From assembly GCA_913057985.1 (NCBI GenBank), contig CAJXPL010000014.1, forward strand, positions 1 to 64,000: a DNA stretch of 64,000 bases. Reading direction: 5' to 3'. The DNA comes from an uncultured Synechococcus sp. Its GTDB lineage: Bacteria > Cyanobacteriota > Cyanobacteriia > PCC-6307 > Cyanobiaceae. This document shows, in pieces, positions 46,823 through 56,345 of this stretch. The number at the start of each line of letters is the position of its first letter. Positions within the stretch are counted from its first letter, which is position 1. The notes under the pieces are model-generated. The model saw nothing but the letters and a program-made list of their open reading frames with translations, was not told the origin of the DNA and ran no database searches. Made by a program: the position numbers and the translations under genes.

Positions 46823-47955
46823 CCCTTCTGACCGAACAAGCGAGCGAACAGACCACTGTTGTGGTGATGGTGTTGCTTGCCGCGGGCGGAATAGTGACCT
46901 GCCAACTGCTCTAGGAGCTCGCGCTCCACATCACTGATCCGCTTCGGCAGGTCAACGGTCACCGTCACGCGCTGATCACCCCGTGCCACTGGGTTCCCGA
47001 GCTTGGGAATGCCCAGGTTGGGCAGGGTGAGCACCGTGCCGGGCTGGGTGCCGGCGGGGATGCCCAGCTCCTTGCGGCCATCCACCGTCTCCACCTCGAT
47101 GGTGTCGCCAAGAATCGCCTGGAGGTAGCTGACCTTGACCTCCGAGAAGATGTTCAGGCCATCCCGCTGCAAGCGCGGATGATTGCGAACGGTGAGGAAG
47201 ACGTAGAGGTCACCGGACGGGCCTCCCCGGGGTCCGGCATTGCCTTCACCGGTCACACGAAGCCGTGTTCCGGTGTCCACCCCGGCAGGAATGTTGATCC
47301 GCAGCTTCTTGCGCACCTGTTTGACACCCTGGCCACCACAGGACCCGCAAGGATCGGTAATCACCTGGCCCGTGCCTCCACAGTTGGGGCACTCGGCGAC
47401 CTGGGTGAAGCTGCCGAAGGGAGTCCGGGTGGCACGGCGCACCTGCCCGGCGCCACCGCAGGTGCCGCAGGTGGTGGGTCCACTGCCCGCTTTGGCACCG
47501 CTGCCGCCGCAGGTGTCGCAGGTCTCCAGATGCGGGATCTTGATCTCCTGCTCCTGACCGAACACCGCCTGCTCGAAATCAATCGTCAGGTCGTAGCGAA
47601 GGTCATCCCCCTGCTGAGGGCCCTGACGCCGCGGCCGACCAGCTCCAGCACCCCCGGGTCCACCGAAGCCCTGAAAAAACGTCTCGAACAGATCCGCGAA
47701 TCCGCCCATGTCCCCCATATCGGGGGCACCGGCCGCACCGCCGAGGCCGGCTTCACCGAACTGGTCGTAACGGGCCCTGGTCTGGGGATCACTGAGCACC
47801 TCGTAGGCACGACCGATTTCCTTGAAACGGTCTTCAGCTCCCGGATCCTTGTTGATGTCGGGGTGGTATTGACGCGCCATGCGCCGATAAGCCCGCTTGA
47901 GGCTGTCGGGATCCACATCCCGGCTGACGCCGAGCAGGTCGTAGAAGTCGGCCAT
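46819..47955 (-). CDS. dnaJ: Chaperone protein DnaJ
   Basis: Full type I DnaJ. The J domain has HPD in [20 protein letters not shown] near 31-33. A Gly/Phe-rich region (about 68-115) follows, then four zinc-binding CxxCxGxG-type repeats ([36 protein letters not shown]) at about 150-215. The peptide-binding barrels run to the end, with a histidine-rich tail. The ATG shares one base with the grpE stop (TGATG). DnaJ stimulates DnaK, whose gene is not in this window. Confidence 0.95.
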   Translation of the reverse strand: MADFYDLLGVSRDVDPDSLKRAYRRMARQYHPDINKDPGAEDRFKEIGRAYEVLSDPQTRARYDQFGEAGLGGAAGAPDMGDMGGFADLFETFFQGFGGPGGAGAGRPRRQGPQQGDDLRYDLTIDFEQAVFGQEQEIKIPHLETCDTCGGSGAKAGSGPTTCGTCGGAGQVRRATRTPFGSFTQVAECPNCGGTGQVITDPCGSCGGQGVKQVRKKLRINIPAGVDTGTRLRVTGEGNAGPRGGPSGDLYVFLTVRNHPRLQRDGLNIFSEVKVSYLQAILGDTIEVETVDGRKELGIPAGTQPGTVLTLPNLGIPKLGNPVARGDQRVTVTVDLPKRISDVERELLEQLAGHYSARGKQHHHHNSGLFARLFGQKG

Positions 47956-48632
47956 CAGGCCTCCTCCGCAGTCTGATCCGGTGCCGCTGCGGCCTCAGCA
48001 GGCGCTGACGCCGGATCGGATGGTCCTGGACCCATCGACACCTTCACCATGGCGTGGCGCAGCACACGCCCATCGCGGTGGTATCCGCGCTGGAGCTCCT
48101 CACACACCACGTCCTCAGCGAACTCGCTGCTTTCCTCCCGCAGCACGGCCTCATGCAGGTTGGGGTCGAACTCCTGGCCAACGACTTCCATCCGGGCCAC
48201 CCCCTGCTGCTTCAGCACCTCCACCAGTTGCTTGTACAGACCCTGGTAACTGCGGTGCAGCGCCTGAGCTTCCTCCCCTTCAGGATTCAGCTGCTGACGG
48301 GCCCGCTCGAAGTTGTCGACGACGGGGAGAATCTCCGTGAGGGTCGAGCAGACCAGCTGCTGACGCATTTCGTCCTGATCGCGGCTCTGGCGCTTGCGGA
48401 AGTTGTCGAAATCCGCCGCAATGCGCATGTATTGGCTGTTGAGCGTCTCGTGCTCCTGCTTCAACGCGCTCAATTCCTGCTCAAGCTGCTGCATTCGATC
48501 CGTCGGATCCACCGCTGCAGGAGCCTGTTCAGAGGTCGCCTCGGGCGCATCAGGAGCGGACTCCGGCGTTGCTGGACCAGCACCGGACGCAACGGTCTGG
48601 TCCTGCTCTGGGATGGAGGCGTCGCCGCTCAT
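47955..48632 (-). CDS. grpE: Nucleotide exchange factor GrpE
   Basis: Exchanges ADP on DnaK. A disordered Pro/Ala-rich N-terminus (1-45) comes first. The long dimerisation helix ([33 protein letters not shown]) leads to the core [12 protein letters not shown] and [16 protein letters not shown], ending [10 protein letters not shown]. Length of 225 residues is normal. It is the first gene of grpE-dnaJ-tusA-rsgA and is divergent from pilB across 90 bases. Confidence 0.95.
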   Translation of the reverse strand: MSGDASIPEQDQTVASGAGPATPESAPDAPEATSEQAPAAVDPTDRMQQLEQELSALKQEHETLNSQYMRIAADFDNFRKRQSRDQDEMRQQLVCSTLTEILPVVDNFERARQQLNPEGEEAQALHRSYQGLYKQLVEVLKQQGVARMEVVGQEFDPNLHEAVLREESSEFAEDVVCEELQRGYHRDGRVLRHAMVKVSMGPGPSDPASAPAEAAAAPDQTAEEA

Positions 48633-48722
48633 GCTGACCGCTCAGGGATTTCTGTTTAGACATGTTGAAGGGCAACGCTTACCTCCCACAAGCTGCGGAA
48701 GCCCGCACCTCGGTCGCCATCC

Positions 48723-50570
48723 ATGACTCTGACGCTGCCCACCCCCGATGCGGGCGACACAGCACGGCAGCGTTTCGCCCTTGAATTGCTGTTGCAGCAA
48801 CCGGTTCCAGGCCCAGAGCAACTGCTGGCAAGCCGCAACCTGCTCAACGACGCCCTCCCGGACGTCGGCCCGGATCAATGGCGGGCACTGCAGGCCATGC
48901 CGATCGCCATCGGTGCTGACCACCTGGACATCGCGATCCCCAGCCAGTGGCGAGACCAGGAATGGCAGCAGCTGATCGATCAGCTGCCGGACCAACACCG
49001 CACAATCCGCCTGCACCCCGCCATCGAAGCGGATCTGCAATGGGCTTTGGGTGAGGACGTCATCCAACCGCCGCAGGTTGAGGAGGCTCCCGCTCCTGCT
49101 TCAACAGAAACCACCGGAACCCAACAAACGAACCCTGAAAACGTCAGCACGGAATCCTTTCTCGAAGGATTCAACACCGATGGGGTGCTCGAGAACGATG
49201 AAGACGAGAAGGGCCAGCAGGCCCAGGAAGCCATTGACCTGGAGACGCGGCTGAAGGATGCGGAAGCCTCGCCGGTGGTGACCCTGGTGGATCGGATCCT
49301 GCTCCAAGCCATGTCGGTGAATGCCAGCGACATCCACGTGGAACCCCAGCAGAAGGGGTTACGGCTGCGATTCCGTCAGGACGGTGTGCTTCAGCAATAC
49401 GTGGAGCCGCTGCCCAGCCGGCTCATTCCCGCAGTGACATCCCGCTTCAAAATCCTGGCGGATCTCAATATCGCTGAACGTCGACAAGCGCAGGACGGAC
49501 GCATTCGGCGCAAATACCGCGACCGAGTGGTTGATTTCCGTGTCAACACCCTGCCCAGCCGTTTCGGAGAAAAGGTCTGTCTGCGCCTGCTGGACAGTGG
49601 AGCGACCCAATTGGGACTGGACAAACTGATCAGCGATTCCGACGCCTTGGCCTTGGTCCGCGACCTGGGCTCCAAGCCCTTCGGAATGATCCTGGTCACT
49701 GGCCCAACAGGCTCCGGCAAGTCGACCACCCTCTATTCACTCCTCGCCGAGCGCAACGATCCGGGCATCAACATTTCCACGGTCGAGGACCCGATCGAAT
49801 ACACCCTGCCGGGCATCACCCAATGCCAGGTGAACCGTGAAAAAGGCTTCGACTTCGCCACAGCTCTTCGAGCGTTCATGCGCCAGGACCCGGACGTTCT
49901 GCTCGTGGGAGAAACCCGTGATCTCGAAACCGCCAAGACCGCCATTGAGGCTGCCCTGACCGGTCACTTGGTGCTTAGCACCCTGCACGCCAACGATGCC
50001 CCAAGCACGATTGCCCGCCTGGATGAAATGGGCGTGGAGCCCTTCATGGTGTCGGCTTCCTTGATCGGGATCGTGTCGCAACGCTTGCTGCGGAGGGTCT
50101 GCCCTCACTGCCGCGAGCCCTACCGGCCGAATGAACGTGAACTGGGCCGCTTCGGCCTCATGGCAAGCCGGGAAGCGGATGTCACCTTCTTCAAGGCCCA
50201 CCATCACAGCCCTGACGAACCGGTCTGCGCTCACTGCAAGGGAAGCGGTTACAAGGGACGCGTCGGGGTCTACGAAGTGCTGCGGATTCAGGAGGACATG
50301 GCCACTGCCATCTCCAAGGGCGCCAGCACCGATGTGATCCGCCAGCTGGCCCTGGAATCAGGGATGGTGACCCTGCTGGGCTACAGCCTCGAACTGGTGA
50401 GAAAGGGCGAGACCACACTGGAAGAAGTGGGGCGGATGGTGCTGACGGATTCAGGACTGGAATCCGAGCGCAGAGCCCGTGCCCTCAGCACAATGACCTG
50501 TGAAGGATGCGGAGCCGGCCTGCAGGAAGGCTGGCTTGAGTGCCCCTATTGCCTGACACCACGCCACTGA
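48723..50570 (+). CDS. pilB: Type IV pilus assembly ATPase PilB
   Basis: Hexameric secretion ATPase (GspE/PilB) that drives pilus extension. A poorly conserved N-terminal domain (1-170) leads to the core with ASDIHVEPQQKGLRLRFRQDG, Walker A GPTGSGKSTT, the Asp box STVEDPIEY, Walker B DPDVLLVGETRD and the His box LSTLHANDA. The tetracysteine zinc site is CPHC...CAHCKGSGYKGR. Unusually, the last 25 residues hold a second zinc-ribbon-like pair, CEGCGAGLQEGWLECPYC. It starts pilB-pilT-pilC, 10 bases ahead of pilT. Confidence 0.92.
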   Translation: MTLTLPTPDAGDTARQRFALELLLQQPVPGPEQLLASRNLLNDALPDVGPDQWRALQAMPIAIGADHLDIAIPSQWRDQEWQQLIDQLPDQHRTIRLHPAIEADLQWALGEDVIQPPQVEEAPAPASTETTGTQQTNPENVSTESFLEGFNTDGVLENDEDEKGQQAQEAIDLETRLKDAEASPVVTLVDRILLQAMSVNASDIHVEPQQKGLRLRFRQDGVLQQYVEPLPSRLIPAVTSRFKILADLNIAERRQAQDGRIRRKYRDRVVDFRVNTLPSRFGEKVCLRLLDSGATQLGLDKLISDSDALALVRDLGSKPFGMILVTGPTGSGKSTTLYSLLAERNDPGINISTVEDPIEYTLPGITQCQVNREKGFDFATALRAFMRQDPDVLLVGETRDLETAKTAIEAALTGHLVLSTLHANDAPSTIARLDEMGVEPFMVSASLIGIVSQRLLRRVCPHCREPYRPNERELGRFGLMASREADVTFFKAHHHSPDEPVCAHCKGSGYKGRVGVYEVLRIQEDMATAISKGASTDVIRQLALESGMVTLLGYSLELVRKGETTLEEVGRMVLTDSGLESERRARALSTMTCEGCGAGLQEGWLECPYCLTPRH

Positions 50571-50580
50571 GGAGCCGGTC

Positions 50581-51657
50581 ATGGATCTGATGATCGAAGA
50601 CCTGATGGAACAACTGGTGCAGGGCGGTGGCAGTGATCTGCACATCGCCACAGGTCAGCCCCCCTACGGCCGCTTCAGCGGTGAACTGCGGCCGATGACG
50701 GAGCACCCACTCGCTGAAGAGGACTGCAACAAGCTGATCTTCTCGATGCTGAACAACAGCCAGCGCAAGACGCTGGAGCAAACCTGGGAGCTGGACTGCG
50801 CCTACGGCCTCAAGGGCGTTGCACGCTTCCGCGTGAACGTCTACCGCCAGAAAGGCAGCTATGCCGCCTGCCTGCGGGCCCTTGGCAGCACAATTCCCAG
50901 CGTTGAACTGCTGGACTTGCCGCAAGTGGTTCTGGAGACCAGCGCGCGGCCCCGGGGCCTGGTGCTGGTGACGGGTCCAACAGGCTCAGGGAAGACCACA
51001 ACCCTGGCGGCTCTGTTGGATCACATCAACCACACCCGCAGCGAACACATCCTCACGATCGAAGACCCGATCGAATTCGTGTACCAGAGCGACAAGAGCC
51101 TGGTGCACCAACGCCAGCTGAACGAAGACACCCGCAGCTTCGCCAATGCCTTGCGCGCGGCCCTGCGAGAAGACCCGGACGTGATCCTGGTGGGAGAGAT
51201 GCGGGATCTCGAGACGATTCAACTGGCCGTCAGTGCTGCTGAAACAGGCCATCTCGTCTTCGGAACCTTGCACACCAGCTCCGCCGCCCAGACCGTGGAC
51301 CGGATGGTTGACGTCTTCCCACCAGAACAACAAACGCAGATCCGTGTGCAGCTCTCGGGCAGCTTGGTCGCGGTGTTTTCCCAGACCCTCTGCCGGCGTC
51401 AAAACCCGGCCGAGGGTCAGTTCGGTCGGGTGATGGCGCAGGAGATTCTGATCAACACACCTGCCACCGCAAACCTGATCCGCGAAGGCAAAACCGCCCA
51501 GCTTTACTCGCAGATTCAGACCGGTGGAGAACAGGGCATGCAAACGCTGGAGAAAGCCCTGGCCAACCTGGTGCTCAATGGGGATGTGTCCCGGTCCGAG
51601 GCGATGGCCAAGGCCAGCAAACCGGGGGAATTGCAGCGGTTGATCGGTGACAGCTGA
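50581..51657 (+). CDS. pilT: Type IV pilus retraction ATPase PilT
   Basis: Powers pilus retraction, needed for twitching or DNA uptake. Motifs: GSDLHIATGQPPYGRFSGEL at the N-terminus, Walker A GPTGSGKTTT near 135, Asp box TIEDPIEF, Walker B DPDVILVGEMRD and His box GTLHTSSA. The C-terminal PilT signature appears as ATANLIREGK, close to the usual AIRNLIREGK. Length of 358 residues is normal. It lies between pilB and pilC with short gaps, so is co-transcribed. Confidence 0.94.
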   Translation: MDLMIEDLMEQLVQGGGSDLHIATGQPPYGRFSGELRPMTEHPLAEEDCNKLIFSMLNNSQRKTLEQTWELDCAYGLKGVARFRVNVYRQKGSYAACLRALGSTIPSVELLDLPQVVLETSARPRGLVLVTGPTGSGKTTTLAALLDHINHTRSEHILTIEDPIEFVYQSDKSLVHQRQLNEDTRSFANALRAALREDPDVILVGEMRDLETIQLAVSAAETGHLVFGTLHTSSAAQTVDRMVDVFPPEQQTQIRVQLSGSLVAVFSQTLCRRQNPAEGQFGRVMAQEILINTPATANLIREGKTAQLYSQIQTGGEQGMQTLEKALANLVLNGDVSRSEAMAKASKPGELQRLIGDS

Positions 51658-51676
51658 ACCGAGGAGATAAGCACCG

Positions 51677-52936
51677 ATGGCCGCCTTCATTGCCTCCTAC
51701 GCCGGTCCCACCGGACAACCGCGGACGATGACGATTAAGGCAGCCGACCTGGCTGAAGCCAAAAAACTGCTGCGGCGGCGAGGCATTCGCGCCGATGAGC
51801 TGCGTCCGGTCAGCCCTGGAAACAGCCAAGACCCCAAAGCTGACGGGGCCACCGGGGGAGGTTTGGGCTCCATCGACCTCAACCGCCTGTTTGAGAAACC
51901 ACCGGGCGTGAAGGAAAAGGCCGTGTTCGCCAGCAAGCTGGCCGCCCTGGTTGATGCCGGCGTGCCGATTGTGCGCAGCCTCGATCTGATGGCGACGCAG
52001 CAGAAGCTGCCGATGTTCAAACGCGCCCTCACCAAAGTGAGCCTCGACGTCAATGAGGGCATTGCACTAGCGACAGCTCTGCGTCAGTGGCCCAAGGTGT
52101 TTGACCAGCTCAGCATCGCCATGGTGGAAGCGGGGGAAGCCGGCGGTGTGCTGGACGAAGCCCTGAAACGACTGGCCAAGCTGCTGGAAGACAACGCCAA
52201 ACTTCAGAACCAGATCAAAGGAGCCCTGGGCTATCCCGTGGCGGTGCTGGTGATCGCCATCCTGGTGTTCCTGGGCATGACCATCTTTCTGATCCCGACC
52301 TTTGCGGGGATCTTTGAAGATCTGGGCGCAGAGCTGCCGGCCTTCACCCGACTGCTCGTTGATCTGAGCGCCCTGCTGCGCTCCTCCGTCGCGCTCTATG
52401 CCCTCGGGGTGATCCTGCTAGCGATCTGGATGGTGAGCCGGTTCTATGCCACCCACAACGGCCGTCGCACGATCGACCGGCTGATGCTGAAACTGCCGCT
52501 CTTCGGCGACTTGATCCTGATGACAGCCACAGCTCAGTTCTGCCGAATCTTCAGCTCGCTCACCCGGGCGGGTGTGCCGATCCTGATGTCGATGGAGATC
52601 TCAAGCGAAACCGCCGGCAACGCAATCATTTCCGACGCGATCCTTGCCTCGCGGGGCATGGTGCAGGAGGGCGTTCTGCTCAGCAATGCACTGATCCGTC
52701 AGAAAGTGCTGCCGGACATGCCCCTGAACATGCTGGCCATCGGCGAGGAAACCGGTGAGATGGACAAAATGCTCAGCAAGGTGGCGGACTTCTACGAAGA
52801 CGAAGTCGGCGCCATGGTCAAGGCGCTCACCTCGATGCTCGAGCCCGCGATGATTGTGGTGGTCGGCGGAATCGTGGGATCCATCCTGCTGGCGATGTAC
52901 CTGCCGATGTTCACCGTGTTTGATCAGATCCAGTGA
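51677..52936 (+). CDS. pilC: Type IV pilus inner-membrane platform protein PilC
   Basis: GspF-type platform on which PilB and PilT act. Two homologous GspF halves are visible (FASKLAALVDAGVPIVRSLDLM and FCRIFSSLTRAGVPILMSMEI). Each has helices ending in hydrophobic spans, at about 185-215, 235-255 and 385-410 (MIVVVGGIVGSILLAMYLPMF). An N-terminal ARM-like segment (TIKAADLAEAKKLLRRRGI) matches the family. No pilin or pilM-Q gene is in the window. It overlaps the convergent oxidoreductase gene by 26 bases. Confidence 0.93.
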   Translation: MAAFIASYAGPTGQPRTMTIKAADLAEAKKLLRRRGIRADELRPVSPGNSQDPKADGATGGGLGSIDLNRLFEKPPGVKEKAVFASKLAALVDAGVPIVRSLDLMATQQKLPMFKRALTKVSLDVNEGIALATALRQWPKVFDQLSIAMVEAGEAGGVLDEALKRLAKLLEDNAKLQNQIKGALGYPVAVLVIAILVFLGMTIFLIPTFAGIFEDLGAELPAFTRLLVDLSALLRSSVALYALGVILLAIWMVSRFYATHNGRRTIDRLMLKLPLFGDLILMTATAQFCRIFSSLTRAGVPILMSMEISSETAGNAIISDAILASRGMVQEGVLLSNALIRQKVLPDMPLNMLAIGEETGEMDKMLSKVADFYEDEVGAMVKALTSMLEPAMIVVVGGIVGSILLAMYLPMFTVFDQIQ

Positions 52937-54179
52937 GCACTGCAGCGATGGCCCGACCCGCCAACCAACCGCCACTCCAGCAGGCCTGAAAATTGAAACC
53001 GCCGGTCACCCCGTCCACATCCAGCAGTTCACCCGCCAGGTAAAGACCAGGGCAGCGGCGGCTCTCCATCGTGGCCAGGTTGATGTCCCCCAGGGCGACA
53101 CCGCCGGCGGTGACGAACTCCTCCCCAAAGGGTCCACGTCCCTGGATCGGCACACTCTGCGCACAGAGCAGCTCGACCAATCGACGCTCCGCCTTGATCG
53201 GCAGATCCGCCCAACGGCGCTCTGGCTCCACCCCACCCGTGGTCAAAAAGGCTTGCCACAACCGCCGCGGCAGATGTTCGAAGGGCTTCGCGGCTGCAAG
53301 GGTTCGCCGGGCCTGCTCCTGTCGCCATTGATGAAACCGCTCGGTCAGCCCCGACCGCCCCAAGCCAGCGCTCCAATCCAACTTCAGCTCACCCCTGTAG
53401 CGGTTCTGATGCAGGGCCCTGGCGGCAAAAGCTGAGAGGCGCAACGTGGCGGGCCCGCTCAGACCACGGTGGGTGATCAGGACCCGCCCTGTCTGACGGA
53501 AACGCTGATCGCCCAGTTTCAGATCAAGGCCCACATCATCGATGGCAATGCCACTGCAGGCCGTCAGGGCGGGTGCCTGCAGGGCGAGGCTGAACAGCGA
53601 TGGCACCGGCGGCACCACCTGGTGGCCAAGGGCTTCCGCCAGGTTTCGGCCACTGGGATGCCCACCCGTGGCCAGCATCAAGCAGCCTCCATGCAAAGGC
53701 TCGAGGCCGCGGCCCTCGAGCACAAACCCCCCCTCGGGATGAACGCGCACCTGCTGGACCATCGCCTTCGTGCGCAGCTGGACACCCGACGCCCTTGCCG
53801 CCTTCTGCAGGCACTGAATCACGGCCTCAGAACGGTTCTGCTGCGGAAACATCCGTCCATCGGGTTCCTCCACCAGCGTGAGCCCATGCTCGTCAAACCA
53901 GGCGATCGCATCGCCGCAGGCGAAGCGACTGAAGGGCCCCCGCAGGGGTCGACTGCCGCGGGGGTAATGGGTCGCCAGTTCACGGGGATCCCAGCAGGCA
54001 TGGGTGACGTTGCAGCGACCGCCACCGCTGATGCGCACCTTCTGGAGGGGCTCAGGGGTGCCTTCCAGCACCAGCACCCGCCGAACCCCCTGCTCAGCTG
54101 CAGTGATCGCCGCCATGTACCCGGCAGGACCACCGCCAACAACAATCAGATCAAGCAGGCTGGAAGCGGAGGGCGACAC
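52911..54179 (-). CDS. HI0933/BaiN-type FAD-dependent oxidoreductase
   Basis: Flavoprotein with the dinucleotide motif LIVVGGGPAGYMAA near the N-terminus. It has the family signature RISGGGRCNVTHA near 48-60, FEPDG-like EEPDGRMFPQQNRSEAV, MLATGGHPSG, and the C-terminal FAD block LYLAGELLDVDGVTGGFNFQACWSGGW. Physiological substrate unknown; some family members reduce bile acids or act on tRNA or quinones. I chose the GTG at 54179, which overlaps msrB by 29 bases. Longer starts run antisense-free through msrB but lack family sequence. Confidence 0.85.
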   Translation of the reverse strand: MSPSASSLLDLIVVGGGPAGYMAAITAAEQGVRRVLVLEGTPEPLQKVRISGGGRCNVTHACWDPRELATHYPRGSRPLRGPFSRFACGDAIAWFDEHGLTLVEEPDGRMFPQQNRSEAVIQCLQKAARASGVQLRTKAMVQQVRVHPEGGFVLEGRGLEPLHGGCLMLATGGHPSGRNLAEALGHQVVPPVPSLFSLALQAPALTACSGIAIDDVGLDLKLGDQRFRQTGRVLITHRGLSGPATLRLSAFAARALHQNRYRGELKLDWSAGLGRSGLTERFHQWRQEQARRTLAAAKPFEHLPRRLWQAFLTTGGVEPERRWADLPIKAERRLVELLCAQSVPIQGRGPFGEEFVTAGGVALGDINLATMESRRCPGLYLAGELLDVDGVTGGFNFQACWSGGWLAGRAIAAVLTGSDQTR

Positions 54180-54654
54180 CGTTGTTGCAATAGCGCTTGC
54201 CGGTGGGTCGCGGTCCGTCGTTGAACACGTGGCCCTGGTGCCCACCACAACGGCTGCAGTGGTATTCCGTGCGCGGCAGGATCAATTTGAAATCTACTTT
54301 CGTGGCAATGGCCCCATCCAGGGGCTGCCAGAAGCTGGGCCAGCCGGTGCCGCTGTCGAATTTGGCCTCCGACGAAAACAAGGCTGCATCACAGCCTGCG
54401 CAGTGGTAGGTGCCGGAACGCTTTTCCCCATTGAGCGGACTGGTGAACGGGCGTTCGGTCCCCTCATTACGCAACACGTCATAGGCCTGGGGGGACAACC
54501 GCTCACGCCACTGGTCGGCATTGAGATCCCATGAGGAATCAGCCGCTTTCGACGCTGCCAGCACAGGCTGAGGTCTCCAGAGACTGCCAAACACCCCGGC
54601 CATTGCCGCCAACAACAGCGATCGACGGGACAGAACGGCGGCACTCAAGCTCAT
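54151..54654 (-). CDS. msrB: Peptide-methionine (R)-S-oxide reductase, exported form
   Basis: Repairs oxidised methionine in proteins. The N-terminus MSLSAAVLSRRSLLLAAMAG has a twin-arginine-like signal and a cleavable hydrophobic core ending PVLAA, so this copy probably works in the periplasm or lumen. Zinc cysteines are CAGC and CSRC. The catalytic cysteine is in KRYCNNGVALRF, with GTGWPSFW and HCSRCGGHQGHVFNDGP. The ATG at 54654 is used; the longer frame reaches into the divergent dus gene. Confidence 0.9.
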   Translation of the reverse strand: MSLSAAVLSRRSLLLAAMAGVFGSLWRPQPVLAASKAADSSWDLNADQWRERLSPQAYDVLRNEGTERPFTSPLNGEKRSGTYHCAGCDAALFSSEAKFDSGTGWPSFWQPLDGAIATKVDFKLILPRTEYHCSRCGGHQGHVFNDGPRPTGKRYCNNGVALRFQPA

Positions 54655-54694
54655 CGGTGCTGAAGAGGGAATCTCGGGCGGTTCTAATGGATTG

Positions 54695-55690
54695 ATGACT
54701 GCCTCCGGATCCACCGCTGCCTACCGCTTCAGTGTGGCCCCGATGCTGGATTGCACCGACCGCCACTTCCGGGTGCTGATGCGGCAGATCAGCCGCAGGG
54801 CGCTGCTCTACAGCGAAATGGTGGTGGCCCAGGCACTGCACCACAGCAAGCGACGCAACAAGCTGCTGGATTTCGATCCGGTGGAGCATCCCATCGCCCT
54901 GCAGGTGGGGGGGGACGACCCAGCCCTGCTGGCCGAAGCGGCACGACTGGCGCAGGACTGGGGCTACGACGAGATCAACCTCAATGTGGGTTGCCCCAGC
55001 CAGAAGGTGCAGGCCGGAAATTTCGGAGCCTGCCTGATGGCAGAACCGGATCTGGTCGCCCGCTGCGTGGAAGCCATGGTGGACGCAGGGGGACTCCCCG
55101 TGACCGTGAAGCATCGGATCGGCATTGACGATCTGGACAGCGATGCGCTGCTGACGAACTTCGTGGATCGGGTGGCGCTGGCGGGGGCCAGCCGCTTCGC
55201 TATTCATGCCCGTAAGGCCTGGCTGGAGGGCCTCGATCCCAAGCAGAACCGGACGATTCCTCCGCTGCAGCATGAGCGCGTGGTGGCGCTTAAGCAACGC
55301 CGCCCCGACCTGGTGATTGAACTCAACGGGGGGCTGGAATCCCCTGAAGACTGCCTTCAGGCACTGGAAGGGTGCGATGGCGCCATGGTGGGCCGAGCGG
55401 CCTACAGCCATCCCCTGCGCTGGACCAGCGTCGATGCCCTCATTTTCGGGGAGGAATCACGCCAGATCCTGGCGTCAGACGTTGTGAACGGGCTGCTTCC
55501 CCATGCGGCCGCTCATCTGGAGCGAGGAGGACGAATCTGGGACCTCTGCCGTCACCTGGTGCAACTGGTGGAAGGCGTCCGGGGTGCACGGCACTGGCGC
55601 CGGGAGCTGGGGGAGAAAGCCCAGCGCCCCGGGGCCGATCTGGATGTGCTGCTCAATGCCGGGCAGCAGCTCAAAGACGTAGGCCTCTGA
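54695..55690 (+). CDS. dusA: tRNA-dihydrouridine synthase (DusA type)
   Basis: Flavin enzyme that reduces uridines in tRNA D-loops. It starts with VAPMLDCTDRHFR, followed by ALQVGGDDPALLAEA, INLNVGCPSQKVQAGNFGACLM with the catalytic cysteine near 105, TVKHRIGIDD, FAIHARKAWLEGLDPKQNR and GAMVGRAAYSHP. Length of 331 residues is normal for DusA. The ATG at 54695 is preferred over the TTG one codon earlier. It is divergent from msrB with overlapping 5' regions. Confidence 0.93.
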   Translation: MTASGSTAAYRFSVAPMLDCTDRHFRVLMRQISRRALLYSEMVVAQALHHSKRRNKLLDFDPVEHPIALQVGGDDPALLAEAARLAQDWGYDEINLNVGCPSQKVQAGNFGACLMAEPDLVARCVEAMVDAGGLPVTVKHRIGIDDLDSDALLTNFVDRVALAGASRFAIHARKAWLEGLDPKQNRTIPPLQHERVVALKQRRPDLVIELNGGLESPEDCLQALEGCDGAMVGRAAYSHPLRWTSVDALIFGEESRQILASDVVNGLLPHAAAHLERGGRIWDLCRHLVQLVEGVRGARHWRRELGEKAQRPGADLDVLLNAGQQLKDVGL

Positions 55691-55696
55691 TCAACG

Positions 55697-55715
55697 GCTG
55701 AGGTCAGCCCTCAGC
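55697..55715. terminator. Hairpin between convergent dusA and RRM genes
   Basis: The perfect seven-base inverted repeat GCTGAGG / CCTCAGC with a five-base loop lies right after the dusA stop and overlaps the stop of the RRM gene. No T-run follows on either side, so intrinsic termination is uncertain. Confidence 0.3.
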
Positions 55716-56219
55716 TCCGCCGTAACCGGAATAGTCATCGCCACCGCCACTGGACGATCCACGGCGACGACGGCTGCGCCCTTCGTCGTAGGCATTGCCC
55801 TCCCCAGCGTTATCGCGGGCGCCATAGCTGCGGTCTTCCCAGCCCCGTGCACCGGAGGGACGATCACCACCACCACCGCCGTAGCCGCCGCCACCACCGC
55901 GATAACCGCCACCGCCACCGCCGTAGCCACCACCGCCGCCACCGCCATAGCCGCCGCCACCACGACGGGGGGCGCTGCCGCGGGGCTCCGCTTTGTTGAT
56001 CCGCAGAGGACGACCCATCAGTTCGGCACCCTGCAGCCCCTCAATCGCTGCCTCTTCGGTGGACTCATCGGCCATCTCAATGAAGGCAAAACCACGCTTG
56101 CGGCCTGTATCCCGCTCGAGGGGCAGCGCGCAGTTGGTCACTTCACCGAACTGGGCAAACAGTTCGATCACATCTTCCTGCTCAGCGCGGAAGGGAAGGT
56201 TGCCGACAAAAATGCTCAC
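55704..56219 (-). CDS. RRM-type RNA-binding protein with glycine-rich tail
   Basis: A single RRM (residues 1-82) with RNP2 IFVGNLPF and RNP1 KRGFAFIEM. A long glycine-rich tail follows (repeats of GGGGYGG and GGGGY, about 90-120) and a basic/serine end. This is the cyanobacterial Rbp layout, whose members are often induced by cold and bind mRNA; some localise thylakoid mRNAs. The glycine tract is built from near-perfect GGYGG codon repeats. The 126 bases upstream to argH hold its promoter, but no clear elements were seen. Confidence 0.9.
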   Translation of the reverse strand: MSIFVGNLPFRAEQEDVIELFAQFGEVTNCALPLERDTGRKRGFAFIEMADESTEEAAIEGLQGAELMGRPLRINKAEPRGSAPRRGGGGYGGGGGGGYGGGGGGYRGGGGGYGGGGGDRPSGARGWEDRSYGARDNAGEGNAYDEGRSRRRRGSSSGGGDDYSGYGGAEG

Positions 56220-56345
56220 GTTTTGCGTGGACCGGGTACGAAACAGTGGACCGATGAGGCCTTGAACATTGCCATCGGGCCATGACTCCGGAACGAAGTG
56301 ACATACCTCTGGCTGATCAAGCGTAGACCCGGTTATGGGTGAGAG

